Shown piece by piece: positions 53,403 to 60,462 of a stretch of 60,462 nucleotides of DNA. The first letter of the stretch is position 1; each line of letters begins with the position of its first letter. Source of the stretch: Gammaproteobacteria bacterium (GTDB lineage Bacteria; Pseudomonadota; Gammaproteobacteria; Steroidobacterales; PWYM01); assembly GCA_003567475.1 (NCBI GenBank), contig PWZL01000012.1:69290-129751 (forward strand). Direction: 5' to 3'. The notes beneath the pieces are model-generated. The model had not been told where the DNA came from. It saw nothing but the letters and a program-made list of their open reading frames with translations, and searched no databases. The position numbers and the translations under genes were made by a program.

Positions 53403-53942
53403 TCAGTCGTCGCTCAGGGTTTCGACGGCCAGGTTACGGTTGGTGTAGATGCAGATGTCGCCAGCAATGTTCAGGGCTTTCTCGACCACGCTGCGGGCAT
53501 CGAGTTCGGTGTTCTCGAGCAGTGCACGGGCGGCAGCCTGGGCGAAAGGGCCACCGGAGCCGATGGCCATCAGGTCATCCTCCGGCTCGATGACATCGCC
53601 GTTGCCGGAAATGATGAAAGACTTTTCCTTGTCGGCGACACACAGCAGCGCCTCGAGGCGTCGCAGCCGCCGATCGGTCCGCCATTCCTTGGCCAGTTCG
53701 ATGGCCGCCCGCGTGAGGTTGCCAAACTGTTGCAGCTTGCCCTCGAACAGCTCGAACAGCGTGAAGGCATCGGCAGTGCCCCCTGCGAAGCCGGCGAGCA
53801 CGCGGCCGTCGTACAGCCTGCGGACCTTGCGGGCATTGCCCTTGACCACGGTGTTGCCCAGCGTCACCTGACCGTCGCCGCCAATGGCGACTTCGCGGCC
53901 GCGTCTCACCGAGACGATGGTGGTGCCGCGAAACTGTTGCAT
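53403..53942 (-). CDS. hslV: HslV protease subunit
   Basis: The 179-residue peptidase has [21 protein letters not shown], where the first Thr after removal of MQQFRG is the nucleophile. The G-rich [12 protein letters not shown] is conserved. AAGGAG lies 9 bases before ATG 53942. The short propeptide is longer than in E. coli (MTTIV). Confidence 0.97.
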   Translation of the reverse strand: MQQFRGTTIVSVRRGREVAIGGDGQVTLGNTVVKGNARKVRRLYDGRVLAGFAGGTADAFTLFELFEGKLQQFGNLTRAAIELAKEWRTDRRLRRLEALLCVADKEKSFIISGNGDVIEPEDDLMAIGSGGPFAQAAARALLENTELDARSVVEKALNIAGDICIYTNRNLAVETLSDD

Positions 53943-53946
53943 TCGA

Positions 53947-54864
53947 CTACTCCTTGTCTGGGCCGTTACGTCGTCGTGCCCGAGGGTGCGCTCGATCGTA
54001 TATCTGGGCGAGGTGCTGGAAATCAAGGTGGGTGTAGATCTGTGTCGTGGCGATGTCGGCGTGTCCCAGCAACTCCTGGACGCCCCGCAGGTCGCCACTG
54101 GACTCCAGCAGGTGGCTGGCGAAGCAGTGTCGCAGCAGATGGGGATGGACCGGGACCTGGCTGCCCGCCCGCCGGGACCACTGGGCGATGCGCAGCTGCA
54201 CGGCCCGCGGTGTCAGGCGTCGCCCGCCCCGGCCGACAAAGACCGCGGTCTCGTTGCCGGCCGCCAGCCGGCCGCGGCGGGACAGCCACGCCCCGAGAGC
54301 CTCGACGGCCTGGCGCCCGACCGGGAGCACCCGGGTGCGCGCGCCCTTGCCGGTGACCCTGACGGTGGCGTCGTCGAGGTCGAGATCGGTCAGGTCGACC
54401 GCGGTCAGCTCGGCCAGGCGCAGTCCCGACGAATACAACAGCTCAAGCATGGCTCGGTCGCGGATGGCGAGGTCGTTCTCGCCGCCGATGGCGAGCAGGT
54501 GCGCGACCTGGTCGGCGTCCATGGTGCGCGGCAGCCGCTTGGGGGCCTTCGGTGGCTGGACGTCCGCGGCTGGGTCTGCCTCCAGTACCGCTTCGCGCAC
54601 CAGATAGGCGAAGAAACTGCGGGCGGCCGACAGCCGGCGGGCGATGCTGCGCGGGTGCAGACCCTCGCGATGACCCTGCGCCGCGTAGGCGCGAAGCTGC
54701 CAGTTGGACAAGGCCGCCCAGGTGGGAATTTCCTGGGCATCCATGAAGTCCACCAGCTTGGCCAGATCACGGGCGTAGGCGTCGATAGTATGTCCCGAGA
54801 GCCGGCGCTCGCTGGCCAGGTGTCTCAGGAACCGGTCGATCCACGTCCGCTGATCGGTCAGCAC
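53947..54864 (-). CDS. xerC: XerC tyrosine recombinase
   Basis: The 305-residue recombinase has the catalytic Arg in SSGLRLAEL, Lys in GKGARTR, HxxR in HPHLLRH, His in [10 protein letters not shown] and Tyr in IYTHLD. It resolves chromosome dimers at dif with XerD. A GTG start at 54864 is read. It sits four bases before hslV. Confidence 0.96.
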   Translation of the reverse strand: MLTDQRTWIDRFLRHLASERRLSGHTIDAYARDLAKLVDFMDAQEIPTWAALSNWQLRAYAAQGHREGLHPRSIARRLSAARSFFAYLVREAVLEADPAADVQPPKAPKRLPRTMDADQVAHLLAIGGENDLAIRDRAMLELLYSSGLRLAELTAVDLTDLDLDDATVRVTGKGARTRVLPVGRQAVEALGAWLSRRGRLAAGNETAVFVGRGGRRLTPRAVQLRIAQWSRRAGSQVPVHPHLLRHCFASHLLESSGDLRGVQELLGHADIATTQIYTHLDFQHLAQIYDRAHPRARRRNGPDKE

Positions 54865-54897
54865 CTCGCCGTCCTGCCTGGCCGCCGCGCTTCGGCC

Positions 54898-55605
54898 TCA
54901 ACCGAGCCGCACGGCTGCGCTGACGATCTCGCCGATCCGGCGCAGTAAATCCGTGCCCTTGCCCGGATTGAAGTGATCACGTTCACTGCTGCCGAGCGCA
55001 AGCAGCCCGGTCGGCGCCCTGCCCCCCAGCGGGATCATCGCCGCCGAGCCGACCTCGTTGGTGTCGGTGCCAAACAGGAAGTCCCGTTGGCTGTCGCGGA
55101 TCTGTCCGCAGCGCGGGTTGCCGCCCTCCAACAGGGTCGCGAAGGGTCGGAGCTCAGCATCATCCGGCGTCATGATCCGCAGGAAGCGGCCCATCGCCAG
55201 TTCGCTTTCAGTCTCGGGCGTGCCGAACAGGACCATCACGGCCTGGTCCACGCGGAAACTCTGACGCAGCTGCGCTTCCAGCACCTGCAAGCGTTCGCTC
55301 AGACTGCTCCGGTCGAGCAGGGCGACAGCCAGTCCGTGGACACGCTGTACCAGGGTTTCATTTTCCCGGGCGATCGTGACCAGTTCGCGCAGCTGCTTCT
55401 CCAGTCTGGCATTGCGCGCGCGCAGCTGGTCGAGCTGACGCTCGACCAGCGATACCGCGGCCCCACCCGTCGGATGCGGCACCCGCAGACTGTCCAGCAG
55501 CTGAGGGTGCTGGGAGAAGAATTCCGGATGTTGCGAGAGGTAGGTGCTGACCGCCTCGCCAGTCGGTTCGTCGATCAGGGCGCTCGCCCGTTGCCGTGTG
55601 CTCAT
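54898..55605 (-). CDS. DUF484 protein
   Basis: The 235-residue protein has VSTYLSQHPEFFSQHPQLL, a coiled coil (about 50-85) and a GAF-like domain. DUF484 genes usually lie between dapF and xerC, as here. The ATG overlaps the dapF stop by four bases. Function unknown. Confidence 0.95.
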   Translation of the reverse strand: MSTRQRASALIDEPTGEAVSTYLSQHPEFFSQHPQLLDSLRVPHPTGGAAVSLVERQLDQLRARNARLEKQLRELVTIARENETLVQRVHGLAVALLDRSSLSERLQVLEAQLRQSFRVDQAVMVLFGTPETESELAMGRFLRIMTPDDAELRPFATLLEGGNPRCGQIRDSQRDFLFGTDTNEVGSAAMIPLGGRAPTGLLALGSSERDHFNPGKGTDLLRRIGEIVSAAVRLG

Positions 55606-56423
55606 AAATTCAACCGTCCCTCGTAAACCCTGACCGCTTCGCCGCCCATCCAGAGGGTGTCGCCTTCACCATTCCAGCGTATTTCAAGCATTCCGCCGGG
55701 GAGTTCCACGGTGACTGTCGCACCCAGTTGGCCGCTCAGTCGACCCACGGCCATGGCCGCGCAGGCCCCGGTCCCGCAGGCACGGGTCTCGCCGACCCCG
55801 CGTTCGTGGACCCGCAGCCGCAGCCGCGTGCTGTCGATCACTTGCATGAACCCGACGTTTACGCGGTCCGGGAAGTCGGGGTGTCGCTCCAGCGCCGGGC
55901 CCAGTATACCGACTGGTGCGGCGGAGACATCAGCCACGGCGATGACCGCGTGAGGATTGCCCAAGGAGACGGCGGCGAACTCGACCATGCGGCCGGCGAC
56001 CTCGCGCCGGTAGCTCGGCTGTCGGTCACCGGCGAGAAACGGCAGCGCCGCCGGCGCGAAATCGGGGCGTCCCATCTCGACATCGATCCGGTCGGGCGCC
56101 CTGACGCGCGCGCAGACCGTCCCGCTCGGGCTGGCCAGCCGCACGGCAGAGCGCCCGTCCCGCTCGGCCACCCAGCGCGCGACACAACGCGCCCCGTTGC
56201 CACACTGGCCCGCCTCGCTGCCGTCGGCGTTGAAGATGCGGTAAGCCGCGTCATGGTCGGGATCGGGGGCTGGGAGGATGAACATGAGCTGGTCGAAACC
56301 CACGCCCGTGCGGCGGTCGGCCAGCGTGCGGACCCGCGCAGCCGTGGGCAGCTGGTCGGGCCTCCCGGCCATCACCAGGAAGTCGTTGCCGAGCCCATGC
56401 ATCTTGGTAAACGTGCCGTCCAT
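55602..56423 (-). CDS. dapF: diaminopimelate epimerase
   Basis: The 273-residue enzyme makes meso-diaminopimelate for cell wall and lysine. The two active cysteines are in QCGNGARC and ETRACGTGACA. FTKMHGLGNDFLV is at the N-terminus. It is the first gene of the nine-gene leftward run. Confidence 0.98.
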   Translation of the reverse strand: MDGTFTKMHGLGNDFLVMAGRPDQLPTAARVRTLADRRTGVGFDQLMFILPAPDPDHDAAYRIFNADGSEAGQCGNGARCVARWVAERDGRSAVRLASPSGTVCARVRAPDRIDVEMGRPDFAPAALPFLAGDRQPSYRREVAGRMVEFAAVSLGNPHAVIAVADVSAAPVGILGPALERHPDFPDRVNVGFMQVIDSTRLRLRVHERGVGETRACGTGACAAMAVGRLSGQLGATVTVELPGGMLEIRWNGEGDTLWMGGEAVRVYEGRLNL

Positions 56424-56549
56424 GACCTTCCTCAGCCTGGCGTCGCCACTCTAGCCGGCTCCGCCCGGGATTGCGACTGCATGGACTTTTGTCGTATCCG
56501 CCGCTACGGTTACCCGGCCGTTGCGGGTGGGGAAGGGGAGTATTTTCGC

Positions 56550-57188
56550 ATGCGTCACATCATGGTCATGAACAGCAAGGGCGGTTGTGGCAAGAGCACA
56601 CTGGCCACCAGCCTGGCGGGGCTGTATGCCTCCGAGGGCTTCGAGACTGCCTTGGTAGATTTCGATCCGCAGCGCTCCAGCCTGGACTGGCTCGCGGTGC
56701 GCCCGGAGGACTATCCGAAGATCACCGGGGTGGCAGGTTTCGAGGACGGGTTACGCAGCGTGCCTCGCAATGCCGATTTCGTGATCATCGACGCGCCTGC
56801 GCGCACTCACGCGAAGGAGCTCAACGAGCTGGTCCGTCGCGCCGAGACCATCATCGTGCCGGTGCTGCCGTCACCTATCGACATGAAGGCCAGCGAGCAC
56901 TTCATCAAGGAACTGCTCACGGTCGGCAAGGTCGCCCGCAAACAGGCAAAAATCGGCGTGGTGGCCAATCGGGTGCGCGAGCACACACTGATCTTCGAAG
57001 AGCTCGATGAGTCGCTGCAGAAGCTCCAGGTGCCTTACATCGGCCACCTGCGCGAGGCGCAGAATTACATTCGGGCCTACCAGCGCGGCTTGAGTATTTT
57101 CGAACTGCCGCAGTACCTGGCCTGGCCTGACTGGGAACAGTGGGAGCCGGTGTTGGAGTGGCTGGACAGCCGACGCAGCCAGCCCTGA
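56550..57188 (+). CDS. orphan ParA/MinD-like ATPase
   Basis: The 212-residue ATPase has the deviant Walker A SKGGCGKST, DFDPQRSSLDW and VIIDAPA. AGGGGAG lies about 10 bases before ATG 56550. No parB or min partner is next to it, so its cargo is unknown; chromosome ParA is usually larger and paired. It lies between dapF and the hem operon. Confidence 0.9.
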   Translation: MRHIMVMNSKGGCGKSTLATSLAGLYASEGFETALVDFDPQRSSLDWLAVRPEDYPKITGVAGFEDGLRSVPRNADFVIIDAPARTHAKELNELVRRAETIIVPVLPSPIDMKASEHFIKELLTVGKVARKQAKIGVVANRVREHTLIFEELDESLQKLQVPYIGHLREAQNYIRAYQRGLSIFELPQYLAWPDWEQWEPVLEWLDSRRSQP

Positions 57189-57195
57189 GGCCCGC

Positions 57196-58077
57196 TCAGT
57201 CCGCGCGCGCCGGCCGGGGTGGCATCGCGGCGGTATCGGTCGCGGTCAGGCTCGCGCGGATACCCGCGAGGGGATCGGCGTAGCGGGGTGTGAGTCCGAG
57301 CACCCGGCGGGTCAGGGTATCGTCCAGCTCGCGCGTCTCTGTCATGAACCCGAGCATCGCCGGCGACAGGCGCTGGCGGGCGGTGTGGAGATCGACGCAC
57401 TCCGGCGGCGGCAGACCCGCGAGCCTGGCGACGGTGAGGAACCATTGCCCCAACGACCACCGCGAGTCATCGCGCACAAGGTAAGTGCCGGCCGGCGAGC
57501 CTGCCGCCAGCGCCCGCTCGATGGCCGTGACCAGGTCGTCCACGTGCACCCGATAGCTTGGCGGCGAGATGGCGGGGTCCAGCACCGGGTCTGCGCGCCG
57601 AAGGCGTTCCAGCGGCAGTCGCCCCGGACCGTAGATCGCGGGCAGCCGTAGCACCAGCAGGGGCACGGCGCGGGCCGCGCACCATTCGCCAAGGCGGCGT
57701 TCGGCGTCTGCACGGCGGCGCGCCCGCGCCTGTGCGGGCCGCAGCTCGGAGTGCTCGTCAAGTCGCTCGCCAGGACGGTCGCCGTAGACCGCCGTGGTGC
57801 TCAGATAAACGATGCGCTCGGGTCGGCCCTCGAGCAGGTCCAGCCAGCGCGCCATGCGGCCATCATGCTCGCCTGCGGGGGGCGGCGGGATGGCATAGAC
57901 GATCGCGGTCGCCTCCACGGGCAGCGATGTCGCCACAGCCGTGTCGAGATCCAGTGGCAGGCTGTCCTGGCGCCCACTGGCGGAGTGTGCGCGCCAGTCG
58001 ACCCCTGCGACGTCGAGCCGTTCGGCCAGGCGGCCGGTGGTGTAGCCGAGGCCCGCCAGCAGGATCGAACGGGTCAC
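57196..58077 (-). CDS. extended SDR-like protein (YeeZ-like)
   Basis: The 293-residue NAD(P)-binding protein has GLGYTTGRLAERL at its start, YLSTTAVYGDRPGE, RLPAIYGPGR and a C-terminal substrate-binding part. It resembles YeeZ, of unknown role. The GTG start overlaps the hemY stop by four bases, so it is part of that operon. Confidence 0.85.
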   Translation of the reverse strand: MTRSILLAGLGYTTGRLAERLDVAGVDWRAHSASGRQDSLPLDLDTAVATSLPVEATAIVYAIPPPPAGEHDGRMARWLDLLEGRPERIVYLSTTAVYGDRPGERLDEHSELRPAQARARRRADAERRLGEWCAARAVPLLVLRLPAIYGPGRLPLERLRRADPVLDPAISPPSYRVHVDDLVTAIERALAAGSPAGTYLVRDDSRWSLGQWFLTVARLAGLPPPECVDLHTARQRLSPAMLGFMTETRELDDTLTRRVLGLTPRYADPLAGIRASLTATDTAAMPPRPARAD

Positions 58078-59300
58078 GATCGGCCCGACTCGTCCTCGCG
58101 CTGCGGTGGCGCGAGCGCGGGCAGATCACCCGCCGGGCCTGCCACCAGGGACAGCCCACTGCGAAAAGCCTCGGCAGCGAGATCGGCATCCCCCAGGTGA
58201 GCCATCAGTTTCCCGTAGACCTGGTAGGCGTCGGCGCGCGGTTTGAGTTCGAGACTGGTTTCGAGATAACTGCGGGCCTTGCCCCACAATTCAGTGGCGA
58301 TGGCGAGGCGGCCGGCGGCAAGCAGCAGCTCGGCATCTTCCGGGTGTTTTTCCAGCCATTTCTCGACCTGCCGCAGCCGACGGTCGGCGTCGACGCCGTC
58401 GAGTTCACTGTAGAGCAGGACGAGCTCCCCGTCCCACCCCTGGCGCACGAGATATTTCCGGAGTTCCTCCTCGCAGCGCTCGCCCTGGCCCAGCCGCATC
58501 AAAGCCCGGGCGCGAGCGCGCAGCAGTGTGCTGTCTTGTTGCAGCGCTTTGGGCAGGCTCCGCCAGGTGCGTTCCAGTTCGTCAGCGTCAAGATCCGCCA
58601 GGCCCAGGACCCGCTCCACCGCGGTGCGGGTGAGTCCCTCCATGCGGTGATCTTCCAGCCTGGCATGGCTGCGCAGCCGCGGCAGTAGCGCGGCGAGTTC
58701 TCGCCATTGACCGCGCTGCTCGTGCAGCCGTGCCGTCAGGCTCAAGGCCTGGGGGTGGTTGGCGTGGCGTTCGTCGATCCGCCGCAGGGTCGCCAGCGCT
58801 TCCTCGTACTGTTCGTGTGCCAGCTGCAGTTCCGCCTGGGTCAGCAACACGGCGGTCGCGGCCTTGGGCGTGCTCTCATAGGCGAGCTTGAGCCAGCGGT
58901 CGCGGCGCTCGTAGGCGCCCTGCAGCTGTGCGGCGCGGGCCGCCGTAAGGTAGTGGATCAGGGGGGCGTCGCTGCCCCCACCGCCGCGGGCGAGGATGCG
59001 TTCGCCGCGCGCCCACTGTCCCTCGGCATAGGCAATCAGCCCGCGGGTGAAGCGGTTGCCACTGCGCCGTTCCTGATAGCGGCCCACCGCCTCGCCCAGC
59101 CGCCGCGGGGCCGCCCAGGCCCACGCCAGCAGACGCACCAGCAGATAGAGCACCAGCAGGACCATCAGCAGGACCGGCACGGAGGCCTCGGCCGTGTACC
59201 CCAGGAAGCGGATCAGGACGTAGCCGCGGTCCTCCAGCAGGAAGTGCGCACCGAACGCGCCGGCGAGCAGCGCGACCAGCACCAGCAGCCCGACTCTCAC
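58074..59300 (-). CDS. hemY: HemY-like inner-membrane TPR protein
   Basis: The 408-residue protein has two N-terminal membrane helices (about 3-22 and 35-60) and TPR-like repeats. RFTRGLIAYAEGQW and LARGGGG are typical of gammaproteobacterial HemY. A GTG start overlaps the hemX stop (GTGA), with GGGAGGG just upstream. It is linked to haem synthesis but is not the oxidase of the same name. Confidence 0.9.
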   Translation of the reverse strand: MRVGLLVLVALLAGAFGAHFLLEDRGYVLIRFLGYTAEASVPVLLMVLLVLYLLVRLLAWAWAAPRRLGEAVGRYQERRSGNRFTRGLIAYAEGQWARGERILARGGGGSDAPLIHYLTAARAAQLQGAYERRDRWLKLAYESTPKAATAVLLTQAELQLAHEQYEEALATLRRIDERHANHPQALSLTARLHEQRGQWRELAALLPRLRSHARLEDHRMEGLTRTAVERVLGLADLDADELERTWRSLPKALQQDSTLLRARARALMRLGQGERCEEELRKYLVRQGWDGELVLLYSELDGVDADRRLRQVEKWLEKHPEDAELLLAAGRLAIATELWGKARSYLETSLELKPRADAYQVYGKLMAHLGDADLAAEAFRSGLSLVAGPAGDLPALAPPQREDESGRS

Positions 59301-60462
59301 CCCTCCCGCTCCCGCAGCCGCGCGTATTCGCGCAGTCGCCGCAGCGCACCATCGGCCGTCGGCAGCGACGGGGCAACGTCGAGTCCGGCGAGTTCCTCGA
59401 GGCTGCGCTGGACGCCTGCTACGGTCGGGTCTTCGGGGTCGAACCAAGCCTCCAGCCAGCGGACCGCACTGCGCAGGTGATCCTGATACAGCGCGCTTTC
59501 GCGCTGCAACAGGGCGAGTCGGGCGTTCTCGATCTGCAACTCCAGATTGCGGCGCAGGAAAAACACCTCTGCGGGCGCCAGTTGCGGGGTGAGCGGCGCG
59601 TCGTCCCGACGGACGCTCAGCATGCCTGAGAGGGCTTGGCGCAACGCTGCCAGCGCGCGTTCCAGGCCGGGCTCGGCGTCGTCAGGGCTGAGCGGCCGGT
59701 CCCCGGCGAACACGCCCGGCGCTGGCTGGGGCAGTGGCAGGTCATCGACCTGCTCGGCCAGGCTGGCCAGCCGCAGGCTGATGCCGGCGCGGTCGACTCT
59801 TGGCACCGCCGCGAGCTGTGTCAGCTCACGTGCAATCTCGGCGCGCACAGGCGCCAGTGCCGGCTCGTCGGCTTGCCTGAGCCGCGCGTCGGCAAGCTCC
59901 AGGGCGCGCACGGCGCGCTCGACGTCGGCGGTCAGCGCAAGTTCGGTGTTGGCGATATTCAGGAAATACTCCGCCTCGGCCCGCAACCAGCGCCGCCGGG
60001 CATCGTCGGAGACCCCGCGCAGACTGGCCACACTGTCTTCCAGATCGGCAAGTCGAACAGGCCACTGCTGGACGTCCTCGCGCAGGCGCTGCACGTCGCG
60101 CCCGAGGCTGTCGCGCAGCCCGGTCACCTCCTGGTCACTGGTCTCGCGCAGTCGGGAGATCTCGCTGGAGAGGGTCTCTTCGAGCGCCGTGAAGGCGCGC
60201 CGGCGTGTCTCGCCCTGTTCGCGCAGACTGTCGACGTCGGTGCGCAAGGCCTCCAGGCGCCTGCGGTTACTGCCGGTGACCTCCAGCGCCTCGCGCGCGA
60301 GGTCATCACCGCCGCGCAGCTCCGTCAGCTGTCGGGCCATGCGCTCCTGCTGCCACCAGGCCGTGCCCCCCAGGCCCACTGCAAGCAGGGCCAGGAGCAG
60401 GGCCAGCGTGCCAGTGACGCGCCCGCGGCGGCCACGTGGCGCGGCGGGCGGCTTCGCCCGCC
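59297..60462 (-). CDS. hemX: HemX-like protein, 5' end beyond window
   Basis: The frame is open to the window edge, so the N-terminus is missing. The visible part has a basic stretch, one membrane helix (TLALLLALLAVGLGG), a coiled coil (about 80 residues) and WLRAEAEYFLNIAN, a hallmark of HemX. HemX is often annotated as uroporphyrinogen methyltransferase, but the sequence gives no methyltransferase motif. hemY overlaps its stop. Confidence 0.9.
   Translation of the reverse strand, partial: RAKPPAAPRGRRGRVTGTLALLLALLAVGLGGTAWWQQERMARQLTELRGGDDLAREALEVTGSNRRRLEALRTDVDSLREQGETRRRAFTALEETLSSEISRLRETSDQEVTGLRDSLGRDVQRLREDVQQWPVRLADLEDSVASLRGVSDDARRRWLRAEAEYFLNIANTELALTADVERAVRALELADARLRQADEPALAPVRAEIARELTQLAAVPRVDRAGISLRLASLAEQVDDLPLPQPAPGVFAGDRPLSPDDAEPGLERALAALRQALSGMLSVRRDDAPLTPQLAPAEVFFLRRNLELQIENARLALLQRESALYQDHLRSAVRWLEAWFDPEDPTVAGVQRSLEELAGLDVAPSLPTADGALRRLREYARLREREG

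Noticed and set aside
52164-54356. 730-codon open frame opposite hslU, hslV and xerC
   Set aside because: High GC content leaves long open antisense frames; the other strand encodes three well-known proteins and this frame has no domain.
1-60462. CRISPR arrays, tRNA or rRNA genes, insertion sequences
   Set aside because: I saw no regularly spaced repeats, no cloverleaf-like segments and no transposase; xerC is the chromosomal dimer-resolution recombinase in its usual setting.
59297-60462. Uroporphyrinogen methyltransferase function for HemX
   Set aside because: The protein is a membrane helix plus coiled coil with no SAM-binding motif; the name is historical.

Overview
The window is high-GC DNA from a proteobacterium, most probably a gammaproteobacterium. 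This rests on gene content and order: a nine-gene run dapF–DUF484–xerC–hslV–hslU–DUF971–ubiE–ubiJ–ubiB, a hemX–hemY pair, an E. coli-type pyrC, a YcgN-type CxxC protein, YajQ and PEP carboxylase. The sphingomonad-like TonB receptor signature and GPH/Spinster-type transporters also occur in environmental gammaproteobacteria. I cannot name the genus from sequence alone.

Region 1 (about 1-15310) is accessory and the most novel part. Five copies of one palindrome (TTGCACGCGCGTGCAA or a one-base variant, central CpG) lie at 39-54, 5665-5680, 7976-7991, 9111-9126 and 12046-12061. They head, or lie inside, every transcription unit of a cluster that encodes its own LacI-family regulator. The unit contains a GMC oxidoreductase, a Spinster-like MFS permease, the regulator, a GPH-type sugar symporter, an NAD(P)-binding reductase, a cytosolic five-bladed glycosidase-like protein, a ureidoglycolate-lyase-family protein, an orphan beta-rich protein, a TonB-dependent receptor and an SDR. 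It also holds two copies of a two-gene module: a methyltransferase with an unrecognised N-terminal domain plus a small coiled-coil protein. This looks like an inducible uptake and catabolism system for an unidentified (perhaps glycosylated) compound.

Region 2 (15246-24361) holds oxyR divergent from a mycobacterial-type ahpC–ahpD pair with a visible OxyR box. It continues with a lipoprotein, a serine-hydrolase lipoprotein, a photolyase, a D-2-hydroxyacid dehydrogenase, a YcgN-like protein and a membrane diguanylate cyclase. Region 3 (24406-37311) holds ppc, yajQ and a TlpA-like lipoprotein; a Tat-exported epimerase broken by an internal deletion; a CpeT-like protein; pyrC; an acyltransferase; an ABC exporter; and an SLC13 permease.

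Region 4 (37323-45622) is a complete trp operon, trpL–E–G–D–C–F–B–A. Its attenuator is fully readable: a leader peptide with three consecutive Trp codons, and alternative hairpins ending in eight T residues. A DUF2007 protein and a YbdG-like mechanosensitive channel follow. Between this and an M14 metallopeptidase lies a probable C-rich small RNA (about 45694-45860). Region 5 (48561-60462) is the ubi/hsl/dapF operon, an orphan ParA-like ATPase, and hemX–hemY followed by a YeeZ-like SDR; hemX runs off the window end.
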